Assembly (NCBI RefSeq): GCF_002128405.1
Contig: NZ_NETJ01000001.1
Location: 186,001 to 250,000, forward strand
DNA from: Gottfriedia solisilvae
GTDB lineage: Bacteria; Bacillota; Bacilli; Bacillales; Bacillaceae_G
Length of the DNA stretch: 64,000 bases
Reading direction: 5' to 3'
The notes below the pieces were generated by a model. That model searched no databases, was not told the DNA's origin, and saw only the letters and a list, made by a program, of their open reading frames with translations. The stretch's first letter is position 1; each line of letters starts with the position of its first letter. Shown here one piece after another: positions 9,855-18,891 of the stretch. The position numbers were made by a program, and so were the translations under genes.

Positions 9855-10272
9855 TACTAAACCCCCTAAGTTCGAACCTTTTAATCTATTTATCTATTAT
9901 CTTTTTAAAGACATAAAAAGTTCGGTTGTATATTAAATTGTAAAATGTATCTGAAATTCTTTGATTAAAAGTACTGAAAAATCCTATTTTAATGAAGGGT
10001 TGATCCGTTTAATTTAGTCAGAAGGATTTCAATGTAAATATATATCTTTGAGAAAGGTATTTGTCATTTATTCTCGAAAAATATTTTTTCACACTCACTA
10101 TAATACAAGAAAAAAATTTTAGTTACCAATAAAATGCTTAAAATTCAAGAATTTGGTTAAAATTTTTTCGACATATATCAAAAAAGCCTTGAATAACTAT
10201 GTAAAGTTACCCTAGGCTTTAAAATGATTTGGTTTAAAATAAAGTACTTCGACCAAATGTCTCACTAGAAGG
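9855..10272. other. Intergenic region: zwf leader/promoter side and a terminator
   Basis: No gene is apparent in these 418 bp. The left 300 bp is A+T-rich and must hold the zwf promoter, although no single -35/-10 pair stands out. The right end holds the terminator listed at 10183-10220. Confidence 0.5.
10183..10220 (-). terminator. Terminator of the DUF445 gene
   Basis: AAAGCCT/AGGCTTT form an outer stem and TAACT/AGTTA an inner stem. A T-rich tail follows on the minus strand. It lies about 50 bp past the stop at 10273. Confidence 0.7.
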
Positions 10273-11463
10273 TCATTTGAAGATGATTTGAATTGTAGAT
10301 AAAATAATCCCAATTAAAAACCCACATACTGCTCCATTTACACGAATCCAAGTAATATCTTTTCCGATCTTGTTTTCTAATAAATCTGTAATTTCTTCTG
10401 TAGATAATTTTTCTATATTCATTCGGACTAGTTCGCCAATTTTATAGTGATATTTTTCAATTAATTGATATAAGATTTTTTTAAAGCTAATGTCTATTTT
10501 ATTTACCCAACCAGATTTTTTAATAAAATCAAGTAAACGGAGCAATGTATTCAAAATATATGTACGATCCGCTAATTTATTTTGAATCCAATTTGTAACT
10601 TCTTGTATTGCATAGGTAGCCCCACTATTTTTCCATTCATCTAATTGTCTTATAACATTTTCATTTGTTTTACTTTTCTCAGCTTCAATTCGAATAAATG
10701 AAAGGATTGTTTTACGTCGATCACTTTCTGGATTTTTTAATTCAATTAATAAATCAAGTAATCCATTATGAATAAATTCAATAATCTTTTCTTCGCCAAT
10801 CATTGGTAGAAAAGCTTTAATCATAAAGAATTTTCTTTCAATAAATTGAATGATTTCTCTTCCAATCAGTTCTTTTATATGTGGCATTTTTACATAATCT
10901 TCAATTTTATCAATTAAAAATTCATATGTTTTTTCATCCCACTCGTTCTGGAAAATCTTATCGATCACATTGCTCCAAATTTTTTCGCTTGATATAGATT
11001 TAAGGGTTGTATGTAATGAATCTTGAATGATTTTTTCTATTGATTTCTTTTGAATTGAAGAGCCAAATTCTTGTATGGAAGATATGATTTTTTCTTTAGA
11101 CTCTTCATCATTTAGCATATTTTCAAAAGAATCTACACCTTTTTCAATCCATTTTTGTTCATTTACTTTTTCAATTAAACTTTCTTTACTAAGCCATTGA
11201 TTATTCAGTGAAGACAAAATACCTTCAGTAATTTTAGCTCTATTTTTAGGAAGTAAAGCTGTATGTGGGATCGGTATATTAAGTGGGTGTCTAAACATTG
11301 CTGTAACAGCGAACCAATCGGCAAGTCCCCCTACTAGTGCAGCTTCAAACCCTCCTGATAATATTTGAATGAATTTTGCTTGAAACGGCATTGTTGCGAC
11401 AAATCCAGTTGATGCAACCAACAAAGATAGATTTGCAAGCCGTTTTGAATTTTTTTCAACCAT
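10273..11463 (-). CDS. DUF445 family membrane-associated protein
   Basis: The 396-residue protein shows the DUF445 (YjiN/YheB-like) pattern: an N-terminal hydrophobic segment, the signature EAALVGGLADWFAVTAMFRHPLNIPIPHTALLPKNR, a long charged helical middle and a C-terminal hydrophobic anchor (GAVCGFLIGIILSTIQII). Biochemical function is unknown in the family. It is a monocistronic gene with GGAGGC before the ATG. Confidence 0.85.
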   Translation of the reverse strand: MVEKNSKRLANLSLLVASTGFVATMPFQAKFIQILSGGFEAALVGGLADWFAVTAMFRHPLNIPIPHTALLPKNRAKITEGILSSLNNQWLSKESLIEKVNEQKWIEKGVDSFENMLNDEESKEKIISSIQEFGSSIQKKSIEKIIQDSLHTTLKSISSEKIWSNVIDKIFQNEWDEKTYEFLIDKIEDYVKMPHIKELIGREIIQFIERKFFMIKAFLPMIGEEKIIEFIHNGLLDLLIELKNPESDRRKTILSFIRIEAEKSKTNENVIRQLDEWKNSGATYAIQEVTNWIQNKLADRTYILNTLLRLLDFIKKSGWVNKIDISFKKILYQLIEKYHYKIGELVRMNIEKLSTEEITDLLENKIGKDITWIRVNGAVCGFLIGIILSTIQIIFK

Positions 11464-11584
11464 TTCTTTATTGCCTCCTATTGCTGTTTGAAATTAGTAT
11501 ATCACTGATTGATGACAATACTAAATTTAGGGAAAATCGTTATGACTGTATGCAGAATATATAAAAATTGCTTAAAATAACTAA

Positions 11585-12016
11585 TCATTCAATATTCTTT
11601 TGAAAATGATGACATGTAATATCTAAACCATTCTTAAGGTAAAAACGGTGTGCATCAAATCTATTTACACCTGAATCTAAATGGAATTGTTTACATCCTT
11701 TTTTCGATGCTTCTTCAATTAACCAATTCCATAATAATTGAGCATATCCATTTTTACGGCTGCTTTCGTTTGTAATTAAATCATCAACATATAAGTATTG
11801 ATCCCATGCTAATGATTCAGTTAATCTATAACCTGCCACAGCCATTACTTCATGTTCATCAACGACCGCTATTAATGTATAATCATGTCTTTCCATTAAG
11901 CGTCTGATTTTAGTAACGTATTCAGTTTGATTTAAGTGAGGTCTTAGTTGTTTAACTGTATGAAAAGTAAGCATGATTTCTTCATCACTTTGCATAATCT
12001 TTACTTCCGGCATCAT
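11585..12016 (-). CDS. GNAT family N-acetyltransferase
   Basis: The 143-residue protein has the acetyl-CoA-binding region (LYVDDLITNESSRKNGYAQLLWNWLIEEASKKGC) and the C-terminal LDSGVNRFDAHRFYLKNGL seen in many small GNAT enzymes. The substrate is unknown. It is a single gene on the minus strand and is not part of the cassette array. Confidence 0.85.
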   Translation of the reverse strand: MMPEVKIMQSDEEIMLTFHTVKQLRPHLNQTEYVTKIRRLMERHDYTLIAVVDEHEVMAVAGYRLTESLAWDQYLYVDDLITNESSRKNGYAQLLWNWLIEEASKKGCKQFHLDSGVNRFDAHRFYLKNGLDITCHHFQKNIE

Positions 12017-12166
12017 GATACAACTCCATTCTAAAAATGTTATAAGTAAGAAATTAAAATATGTCTAACTTAAAAATACCAAATTTTAGTGATTTTAAGA
12101 AAGGATTTTCTATAAATTAATAGAATGTATCAATTTAATATTCTGCGGATAGAAAGGGTTTGAAAA

Positions 12167-12529
12167 ATGGGTAGAAAAATAATTTATATCATTGCATCTG
12201 TTATATTCATTTTATCAATTTTTATCTATTTCAATTTTTTCCGGGGCATCACTCAAGATACAAATTTTTTATTGATTAATAAAGTTGAAGTTTCTGAGAA
12301 TGTAATTAATCTTCATGCATCAAACCCTAAGAGCGGAATCATGATTAGTGGCATAGACAAAACTTATAAAGATCATATTGTTTATCTCAAATTCCGAGGA
12401 GCCCTAGTTAATGAATATGGTAAATCGATTAAAGATGGAAAAATTAGTATAAATGGAAATTATAAAGATATAAATAAAGTAGTGATATTAGGGAACAATT
12501 ATCAAAAAAAGCAGATTTGGGAAAGATAA
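12167..12529 (+). CDS. Hypothetical membrane-anchored protein
   Basis: The 120-residue protein has one N-terminal transmembrane segment (about residues 5-25: IIYIIASVIFILSIFIYFNFF) and a small extracellular domain with no motif I recognise. AGAAAGGG precedes the ATG and a good terminator follows. It is divergent from the upstream GNAT gene. Confidence 0.7.
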   Translation: MGRKIIYIIASVIFILSIFIYFNFFRGITQDTNFLLINKVEVSENVINLHASNPKSGIMISGIDKTYKDHIVYLKFRGALVNEYGKSIKDGKISINGNYKDINKVVILGNNYQKKQIWER

Positions 12530-12530
12530 C

Positions 12531-12563
12531 AAAAACAGACCTAGAGTATATTGGTCTGTTTTT
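12531..12563 (+). terminator. Rho-independent terminator
   Basis: Stem AAAAACAGACC/GGTCTGTTTTT with a 10-nt loop directly follows the stop of the 12167-12529 gene. Confidence 0.85.
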
Positions 12564-12652
12564 GTTTGTTGACTCTTTTCATATGAAGATTAATAAGTTA
12601 TTTTAGATAAGGTTTTTATGCTAAAATTTCAATTTACTTCTAAGGAACATAT

Positions 12653-13168
12653 TTAAACAGATTTATATTGTTGTTCCATTTTTAAGAGCATCTTCTTCAT
12701 AGCTAATCCACCTCGATAGCCGGTAAGTGTACCATTCTTACCAATTACACGATGACATGGAATCATAATCAATAATGGATTTTTACCGATTGCAGTTCCA
12801 ACTGCACGAACTGCTTTTGGATTGTTGATCATATCGGCTATATCTTTGTATGTTTTTGTCTCACCATATTGAATGTTGTTTAAAGCGTTCCATACTTCCA
12901 GTTGAAATTGTGTACCTTGAAAGTCCATTGGAATTGAAAATTGTTGTCGATCCCCTTTTAAAAATTCTATAATTTCTTCTGAATAGCTTTGTAAAACACC
13001 ATTATTCTCAATCAATTCTACGTTGCTAAAACGCTTTTTTGCCCATTCTTTCAGTTCATCAAAGGATTGATTTAAAGACCCAACAAAACATAATCCTGCT
13101 TCTGTTGCCGCTATATATATTTTCCAGTCTCTATGTGTCAATAATGTCCAGTAAATTTTATGATTCAT
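12653..13168 (-). CDS. ogt: Methylated-DNA--protein-cysteine methyltransferase
   Basis: The 171-residue protein carries the active-site motif IPCHRVIG with acceptor Cys 138, preceded by the helix-turn-helix segment (ETKTYKDIADMINNPKAVRAVGTAIGKNP). It repairs O6-alkylguanine by irreversible alkyl transfer to the cysteine. The N-terminal domain is the short Ogt type, not an Ada fusion. GGAGGTTAAC precedes the ATG. Confidence 0.93.
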   Translation of the reverse strand: MNHKIYWTLLTHRDWKIYIAATEAGLCFVGSLNQSFDELKEWAKKRFSNVELIENNGVLQSYSEEIIEFLKGDRQQFSIPMDFQGTQFQLEVWNALNNIQYGETKTYKDIADMINNPKAVRAVGTAIGKNPLLIMIPCHRVIGKNGTLTGYRGGLAMKKMLLKMEQQYKSV

Positions 13169-13371
13169 TTTGTTAACCTCCTAATGCTCATTAAGAAATT
13201 GATTGAATCTTTTTTAACAGTCCGCATTTAACTTCCAAAATTTCGAAATCATCCATTCCAATCAATTACTTTAACCTGTCTTTATATTATAACCTCTAAG
13301 TCATTTAAGAAGTTGAAACTATGAATGAAAGAGCAACATATCGATAATAATCTGTTATCTTTCATCAAAAA

Positions 13372-13399
13372 AACCAATAGCAATCTTTTGCTACTGGTT
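13372..13399 (-). terminator. Terminator of the DUF1836 gene
   Basis: AACCAATAGCAA pairs with TTGCTACTGGTT (one mismatch) around a 4-nt loop. The minus strand continues into a TTTTTT run. It lies just past the stop at 13412. Confidence 0.85.
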
Positions 13400-13411
13400 C
13401 TTATTATTGCA

Positions 13412-13984
13412 TCATTTATCTTTAAATTGGATTTCTGCCACTAACTTCTCTGCAGCGCTCTTATATAAATTGCTAATATTTACAAATGAAGCTATACATA
13501 ATAATTGCTCAAAATATTCTAAGTCTTTCTGGTCAGATTCATTTAAAAGACTACTAACATCATTAACTCTTGATTGTAAATCGGTTTTGAAGTTTGTAAC
13601 ATTTCTTTCGTTAATTTCTAAAAAGCTATTATATAAATCATCTATATTTAAATCGTCTTCTTCATGTATTTTTTTGTTAAGTCCATTTAATGTATCTTTT
13701 ATGTCATTAATTGATAATGCACCTTTTAAATGATAGATCAAACTAATTAAAATGATATGTTTCTTCGTGTACTTCTTATTTTTAATTGGAAAAAGTAACT
13801 TTGCTTTAGCATAATTATTAATCATCGTTTTGGTTAGGATTTTTTCGTCTGAATCTGTTTTCGCAAACTTATTATCAAATAGTTGAATAACTTGATCCAT
13901 ATATAGATCAATTTCAGGTATATCTTCCAGTTCTATTTTTTTATCTAAATCTAGTTTTTCTATTAAGTCATTAATTTTTATCAT
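13412..13984 (-). CDS. DUF1836 domain-containing protein
   Basis: The 190-residue protein matches the DUF1836 pattern, with a MerR-like N-terminal segment (LTKTMINNYAKAKLLFPIKNKKYTKKHIILISLIYHLKGALSI). Members are often encoded divergently from hemolysin III genes, as here, and are presumed regulators. CAGAGGTTACT precedes the ATG. A DNA-binding role is inferred. Confidence 0.75.
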   Translation of the reverse strand: MIKINDLIEKLDLDKKIELEDIPEIDLYMDQVIQLFDNKFAKTDSDEKILTKTMINNYAKAKLLFPIKNKKYTKKHIILISLIYHLKGALSINDIKDTLNGLNKKIHEEDDLNIDDLYNSFLEINERNVTNFKTDLQSRVNDVSSLLNESDQKDLEYFEQLLCIASFVNISNLYKSAAEKLVAEIQFKDK

Positions 13985-14057
13985 AGTAACCTCTGTTTAT
14001 TTCGTTTATTTTCATATGTAAGTATATTTTAACATAAAAATTTTCCAATTCAAACAC

Positions 14058-14085
14058 TTGACTACGTTATGTAATCAGTGATAAT
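14058..14085 (+). promoter_or_regulatory. Promoter of the hemolysin III gene
   Basis: TTGACT and GATAAT are separated by 16 nt, about 50 bp upstream of the start. The region also repeats CTACGTTATG / CTACGTAACATA in both orientations, so the divergent DUF1836 protein may bind here. Confidence 0.6.
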
Positions 14086-14133
14086 GTAGTATGTAGTTAT
14101 CAATACTACGTAACATAGTTGGAGGAGAAAAAT

Positions 14134-14781
14134 ATGGAGAATTATATGCGTGAACCAATCAATTCCCTAACTCATTTAGTTGGGGCTGTCCTGTCACTTT
14201 GTGGATTAATTGCAATGTTATTCAAAACCATTTTTACTGGGGGAACTGTTTTACATATATCAGCAGTTGTAGTTTTTGGTGTAAGCATGATTCTCTTATA
14301 CGCGGCATCCACAACTTATCATATGGTACTAGCGAACGATAAGGTGATTGCCTTCCTAAGACGTATGGATCACTCTATGATTTTTGTATTAATTGCAGGT
14401 ACGTACGCACCTTTTTGTTTAATTAGTTTAAACGGTTTAACAGGTTGGATTATGTTTTCAATCGTGGTCTTTATTGCATTATGTGGGATCTTATTTAAGT
14501 TAATTTGGTTTAACTGCCCAAGATGGTTGTCTACTTCATTATATATTGCTTTAGGATGGGTAATAATTATCGCTTCAGTGCCCCTAGCTGATGCAATTAG
14601 TTTTAAAGGGTTAGCGGTACTCATTTTAGGCGGGATTTTCTATACAGTAGGTGGTGTAATTTATGGTCTAAAACCTAAATTTTTATCATTTAAAAATTGG
14701 GGATTCCATGAAATATTTCATATATTTATTATGCTTGGTAGTTTGGCGCATTTTTTATGTGTTTATATATTTGTTATTTGA
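14134..14781 (+). CDS. Hemolysin III / PAQR family membrane protein
   Basis: The 215-residue protein has seven hydrophobic segments, the family signature EPINSLTHLVGAVLS at the start and the SMIFVLIAGTYAPFCLISL and HEIFHIFIMLGSLAHF metal-site regions. Hemolytic activity has been shown for few members, so hemolysin is only a family name. The start at 14134 is favoured by GGAGGAG 8 nt upstream; a TTG in that ribosome site would extend it by five residues. Confidence 0.85.
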   Translation: MENYMREPINSLTHLVGAVLSLCGLIAMLFKTIFTGGTVLHISAVVVFGVSMILLYAASTTYHMVLANDKVIAFLRRMDHSMIFVLIAGTYAPFCLISLNGLTGWIMFSIVVFIALCGILFKLIWFNCPRWLSTSLYIALGWVIIIASVPLADAISFKGLAVLILGGIFYTVGGVIYGLKPKFLSFKNWGFHEIFHIFIMLGSLAHFLCVYIFVI

Positions 14782-14802
14782 TGAATCTACTGTCGGTGGA
14801 TA

Positions 14803-14835
14803 AAAAAAATCCTTCTTAATTAGAAGGATTTTTTT
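14803..14835. terminator. Bidirectional terminator after the hemolysin III gene
   Basis: AATCCTTCT/AGAAGGATT with a 5-nt loop is flanked by A7 and T7 runs. It ends the last core gene before the cassette array. Confidence 0.9.
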
Positions 14836-15046
14836 CGTTTAATTACCCATACTTTTCTGTTCATCATTACAATAATTGATGCCATACTGCCAATCAAAAT
14901 ACTCACTACTTCTTATGTAAACAATGATTAATTGATTGTGATTTTTCATTATCTTCCAGAATGCGATGTTAATATATCAACTATTATAAAATCACTTTTT
15001 CATAATCCTCCGGAAAAACATACACTGACTTTTACAGATAATAGAA
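14836..15046. other. Array boundary region without a confident gene
   Basis: A GTG-initiated 28-codon frame on the minus strand (14820-14906) encodes a hydrophobic peptide but overlaps the terminator and is weakly supported. The rest looks like decayed sequence. This is the junction between core chromosome and the distal end of the array. Confidence 0.3.
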
Positions 15047-15102
15047 AAGGGCTACAAAAATGTAGCCCTTACTTATATAACTAACGCTCTCGTTAGTTAT
15101 AC
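15047..15102 (-). repeat. Array junction 1 (distal end of array)
   Basis: Terminator stem AAGGGCTACA/TGTAGCCCTT (15047-15070) is followed by R1 at 15075-15102 with the atypical centre GCTCTC and outer arms ending TATAAC/GTTATA. No R2 is recognisable. Confidence 0.8.
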
Positions 15103-15150
15103 AAGATTATTAGATATCACATAGATAGTTTATTTCACTATTTTCTTCAC

Positions 15151-16188
15151 TTATAATGGTTTAAACTTTGTCAATTCTTCTTCAATTCGGTTCATAATGT
15201 CAAACGCTCCTGCTGACTTATTTGAGCATACAACAACTTTGAAAGATGAGTTAGGAAAATAAGCAGAATGAAAGCTAACTCCAGGATCATAGCCCATTAC
15301 ATGGTACTTAACGATGCCATTTTCATTTTTATTAATCCATATACCGTAACCATAAAAACTACCTTCTTTAACTTGGTTGTGAGCTGTTAATAACTGATTG
15401 GTAAGTGCTTCATTTAGTAACTTGTGGTTAATTAGTGCTTCCCATAGTCTCACCATATCTTTAGCTGTAACATATGCTCCACCATCCGGGCCACCTTTAA
15501 CTGGTAATGAATAAATATTTGATTTCCATGTTCCGTCTGAATTATCAATATAACCTATTGCTGTACTTTCAGGAAGAGCATCAAACGCAAAATACCCTGA
15601 ATCCACCATACCAGCTTTTTTAAAAATATTTGCTTCAACGTAATCAGTAAATGAAAGCCCACTAAATTGCTCTACAACTAAACCTAGTAATATATACCCT
15701 GCATTATTATAGTGAAATCGCTCTCCCAATTTTGATTTCATGTGCTCGTTTTGAAAAAGTGGTAAGAAGTCTCTCGAACACCTAATGTGATACATAGGGT
15801 GGTTGATCCATAGTTCCTCAAAATCATCCATGACTTCTTCATCAAAATAATCTGGTATTCCGGAAGTATGCGTCAGTAAATGATGAATAGTTATCTTTTC
15901 ATCCCAATTTGCAAAATTTATATCAAGACATTCACTTAAAGTAGAATCAAAGGAAAGTAATCCTTTTTCCACAAGCTGACATATTGATATTGCAGTGAAG
16001 AGCTTACATCCCGAGGCTATGCCATATCTGGTTGATGTTAGGTTTTTTAAGCGTTCGGAACGATTGGCATAGCCAAAACTTATATCCAACAAAATATTTT
16101 CATTATCTTTAACCAATGCTGTACCTGAGAAATTATTATTATTTTGGATATTTGAAATGCTTTGTGAAATATTTATGTTCATTTGCAT
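15151..16188 (-). CDS. Serine hydrolase, class C beta-lactamase / penicillin-binding-protein fold
   Basis: The 345-residue protein has the SxxK motif (S59-G-C-K62), the HHLLTHTSGIPDYF family segment and a YxN motif (HYNNAGY). There is no signal peptide, so it is probably cytoplasmic. The family includes esterases, D-aminopeptidases and beta-lactamases, and the substrate here is unknown. It is the last (distal) cassette gene, with R1 50 bp past its stop. AAAGGAATT precedes the ATG. Confidence 0.85.
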   Translation of the reverse strand: MQMNINISQSISNIQNNNNFSGTALVKDNENILLDISFGYANRSERLKNLTSTRYGIASGCKLFTAISICQLVEKGLLSFDSTLSECLDINFANWDEKITIHHLLTHTSGIPDYFDEEVMDDFEELWINHPMYHIRCSRDFLPLFQNEHMKSKLGERFHYNNAGYILLGLVVEQFSGLSFTDYVEANIFKKAGMVDSGYFAFDALPESTAIGYIDNSDGTWKSNIYSLPVKGGPDGGAYVTAKDMVRLWEALINHKLLNEALTNQLLTAHNQVKEGSFYGYGIWINKNENGIVKYHVMGYDPGVSFHSAYFPNSSFKVVVCSNKSAGAFDIMNRIEEELTKFKPL

Positions 16189-16308
16189 CTAATTCCTTTA
16201 ATTTATTTGTTTTATTAATGGTATTAATTTCCATTCATACTATTTATTCCACAATAAATGATAGAAACCTTTATTTCTCACCAATTGCTGCTAATTGCTT
16301 GCTTTAAT

Positions 16309-16367
16309 AAAAAAAGAACAGCCAAAGGCTGCTCTCAATCTTCAACTAACGGGCTTGTTAGTTAAAA
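16309..16367 (-). repeat. Array junction 2
   Basis: An A-run and the stem AGAACAGCC/GGCTGCTCT (16316-16334) precede R1 at 16340-16367, whose centre is GGGCTT. R2 is not clear. Confidence 0.75.
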
Positions 16368-16465
16368 AGAAAAACACTAAATTACTTTTACTTAATTAAT
16401 ATTACAACCACTTGTTCTATTTACTTCAATCTCATCTTTAACTTTTTCAAATATAAATATTGATA

Positions 16466-17206
16466 CTAAAAACTACCTTCCCATATTTCGTTTTCGACTA
16501 GAACGCCGTCTTTCATATATGTAACTGATAATTTTGCATGTGTAAGTTTCGCCTCATTTTGTAGAAAAGTCAATATTTCATTAAATAACCTTATATCATC
16601 CTCTTTTTTCTTTCGTGGGATTTCAATATCAATTGAAGGGGTTGCATCGTAATTTTTATAACTACTTGGCTGGTTTGGATCCACTTGATAAACGTAACCA
16701 ACTGATTCATCAAACTTAATATAAATTTTATCTATTTTCTTTAACTTTTGTTTTATATATCCTTTTATATTTTTTCTTAATTCATTCTCCCATTTCTTTG
16801 CAACATAACTGTCTTCCATTCGTTGAGACCTATCATTAAAATAAATAAAAAACTCCGTTTGATCTTTAGTGTTTTTTGCATTAGCAGCATATTCAAAGGG
16901 GAAAACTCCACCATCGTCAAAATAACTACCTTTTAATTCTACATTTTCTCGATTTGTGTCAATTATATATTCTTCTGCTAATGAGACAGCAATTTCCATT
17001 TCTTGTGGATCCGCAATCCAGGTACTAACGATAAACCAAATAAAACAGTATATTGCTATTACTCCAGTTCCAATAACAACTAGCAACAATTTGAGAAAAA
17101 TATTTATTTTCCTTTTAAATAACTTAACCAATAAGTACCCAATGCCAATAATCAAGAGAAATAGTATAAGTGGAAACAATACATTTAATATCATATTAAT
17201 CCTCAT
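16466..17206 (-). CDS. Hypothetical membrane protein
   Basis: The 246-residue protein has two N-terminal transmembrane segments (about 6-28 and 37-62), then a charged soluble domain of about 180 residues. No recognised family. It is a cassette gene, with junction 2 about 100 bp downstream and junction 3 upstream. Confidence 0.65.
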   Translation of the reverse strand: MRINMILNVLFPLILFLLIIGIGYLLVKLFKRKINIFLKLLLVVIGTGVIAIYCFIWFIVSTWIADPQEMEIAVSLAEEYIIDTNRENVELKGSYFDDGGVFPFEYAANAKNTKDQTEFFIYFNDRSQRMEDSYVAKKWENELRKNIKGYIKQKLKKIDKIYIKFDESVGYVYQVDPNQPSSYKNYDATPSIDIEIPRKKKEDDIRLFNEILTFLQNEAKLTHAKLSVTYMKDGVLVENEIWEGSF

Positions 17207-17287
17207 TAATTTACTTTATATATAAATTTACCATAATTATCCAATTTTGTTTCAAGAATTTTTTATGACTTCTCTCATTATTTACAT

Positions 17288-17345
17288 CAAAAAAAGAGTC
17301 ACAACTGTGACTCTTGCATTCAACAAACGCGCTAGTTAGTTGAAT
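17288..17345 (-). repeat. Array junction 3
   Basis: Stem AGAGTCACA/TGTGACTCT (17295-17314) behind an A7 run is followed by R1 at 17318-17345 with centre GCGCTA and left arm ATTCAACAAAC. Confidence 0.8.
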
Positions 17346-17380
17346 ATGGTATTAAGAAATTCTAAGTTTATGGAAATAAA

Positions 17381-17412
17381 AAATAGTGACGATTTTTTTG
17401 ATCGTCACCGTT
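17381..17412 (-). terminator. Terminator inside the 59-aa gene cassette
   Basis: GTGACGAT/ATCGTCAC with a loop of Ts and a minus-strand T-run lies directly past the stop at 17417. This cassette therefore has its own terminator on the gene side of R1. Confidence 0.75.
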
Positions 17413-17416
17413 GCAT

Positions 17417-17596
17417 CAGTAGTTCCTATTTAGAAATGTTTTTGAGTATCTTAATGTTTTGATCTCTTTCACCACCATCGGACAACTCTTCTGAAAATTC
17501 ATGTTCTGCCTTCTTACCTAACAGAATTTCAGATGACTTGATTGTATTAGATGATAAATTATTATTTGGTGCAGCCTGTTCATTCCATTTTCCCAT
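17417..17596 (-). CDS. Hypothetical 59-aa polar protein
   Basis: This small frame starts MGKWNEQAAPNNNLSSN, has an acidic middle (AEHEFSEELSDGGERDQ) and an AGAGGTGATTTT ribosome binding site. Its Asn/Ser/Gln-rich composition resembles small spore-associated peptides of Bacillus, but no family is recognised. Confidence 0.55.
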
Positions 17597-17739
17597 CAAA
17601 ATCACCTCTTTTTTATTAGTATAGGAATTTTGCCATGATTATATTTAGTAAACACAAATAAAAAACACCAAACGTTCATCACTTACAAAAACAAAATTTT
17701 CCTTTGTTAAGTATTTTCTTTTATTTCCTTATTCTCGCT

Positions 17740-17767
17740 GTTCAACTAACGCATGCGTTAGTTCAAG
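17740..17767 (-). repeat. Array R1 site 4
   Basis: R1 core with centre GCATGC (self-complementary) and arms GTTCAACTAAC/GTTAGTTCAAG. No terminator hairpin or R2 adjoins it. Confidence 0.75.
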
Positions 17768-17895
17768 TTAGGATTTATTTATTTCAGTAATGATTTCAAA
17801 TCCTAGGACGATTATTACTATATGTATTTATTGAATTTCTTCATTCATTATATCTTTGTTACTTATAACGGGCGCTGTTGGTGAAATCGTACTTT

Positions 17896-18063
17896 TTAAA
17901 ATGGTCCAATATTATTCGAATTATTTGGATTTGTCGTATCTCTCCCAATTTCTTCACTCATTGTTTGATTATCACTTTTATTTGGTGCGCCAGTTCCAAA
18001 CTTCTTTTCCATAAAAAAACCAAATGCAATCACAGTTAAAATACCTCCAGCAATCCATACCAC
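17896..18063 (-). CDS. Hypothetical 55-aa single-pass membrane peptide
   Basis: GTG start (MVWIAGGILTVIAFGFFMEKK) with GAGAGG 12 nt upstream. One N-terminal transmembrane segment is followed by a polar Asn-rich tail. No family recognised. It lies in the cassette between R1 site 4 and the R2-like remnant at 18148. Confidence 0.5.
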   Translation of the reverse strand: MVWIAGGILTVIAFGFFMEKKFGTGAPNKSDNQTMSEEIGRDTTNPNNSNNIGPF

Positions 18064-18147
18064 GTTTAATTCATCCTCTCGTATTATGATACCTGTTCAT
18101 AATATTACCTGTATTATATTCCATTTAATTCCAAAAAGTCCTTTACT

Positions 18148-18180
18148 TATTGAACTATATTACCATTCGGTTAATAAGAA
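18148..18180 (-). repeat. Decayed junction remnant (R2/R1 hybrid)
   Basis: ATTGAACTATATTACCATT followed by CGGTTAATAAGAAT looks like an R2 left half joined to an R1 right end, with the hairpin lost. It marks the missing junction between the 55-aa gene and the 18266 gene. Confidence 0.4.
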
Positions 18181-18265
18181 TATACTAGAAATGCGAAAGA
18201 CATTTTTACAATCAATCTCTTTTTGTTTTTTAATTGAATAGGTAATATAGATTGTTTTTAGAATA

Positions 18266-18700
18266 TTACTTGATTCGATGTTCAATATTCGTATAATGTA
18301 TTTTTTTAAGTTCATTTAGCAATGACCTATCTACATATAAAGTTGATTCTTTTCCATTATATTTATCAATATCATACAAGCTATTTATTACGTATAATTC
18401 ATTAAAACGCAAATAAATTTTAATTGAATTTTCTTTAGGATTTTTATAAATATTATTTTGATTTTTAAGTATTAATTTACACAATAAGTAGGCATTATTG
18501 TGATCAATTCCAAAAGTATGTCCTGGAGAGTATACGACGATTTTTTCTACACTCATTTCATTGCCTTCTATAGCTAAATAATTCCAATCGTTTGTCTTCA
18601 TGGATATTGGCTCTCGAATATTGTCAACTTTGTCGAAATAACCTTTATTTTCTAATTGAATGCTCCCCACAAAACACACTAATATTATCAACGTTATCAA
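18266..18700 (-). CDS. Hypothetical exported or membrane-anchored protein
   Basis: Counting from a TTG start at 18700, the product has 144 residues with an N-terminal hydrophobic segment (ITLIILVCFVGSIQL) and a soluble domain. The only good ribosome binding site (GAAGGGG) is spaced for an ATT codon at 18719-18721, which would give the N-terminus xNYKKVILITLIILV, more typical of a signal sequence. Either ATT is used as a rare start or the start codon has mutated. Confidence 0.5.
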   Translation of the reverse strand: MITLIILVCFVGSIQLENKGYFDKVDNIREPISMKTNDWNYLAIEGNEMSVEKIVVYSPGHTFGIDHNNAYLLCKLILKNQNNIYKNPKENSIKIYLRFNELYVINSLYDIDKYNGKESTLYVDRSLLNELKKIHYTNIEHRIK

Positions 18701-18811
18701 TATTACTTTTTTATAGTTAATCCTATTCCCCTTCTTTCAATAACAAATCTTCAAATATTCTATATTACTTCAATTTAAATTTTAGCATATCAACTAAAAC
18801 CTTTCTTATTT

Positions 18812-18887
18812 AAGTAAACTGCCAGGTAGCTATAAAAAAAAGACCGACAAAATTGTCGATCTTTTTTAATGCGCTCGTTAGTTGAAT
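18812..18887 (-). repeat. Array junction 5 (left arm of R1 lost)
   Basis: R2 AAGTAAACTGCCAGGTAGC (18812-18830), stem AGACCGACAA/TTGTCGATCT, then centre GCGCTC and right arm GTTAGTTGAAT (18871-18887). The left arm has become T-rich. Confidence 0.7.
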
Positions 18888-18891
18888 AATT

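Noticed and set aside
9855-10272. Possible riboswitch or T-box upstream of zwf.
   Set aside because: No conserved T-box or riboswitch core could be recognised; only a terminator of the opposite neighbour is clear.
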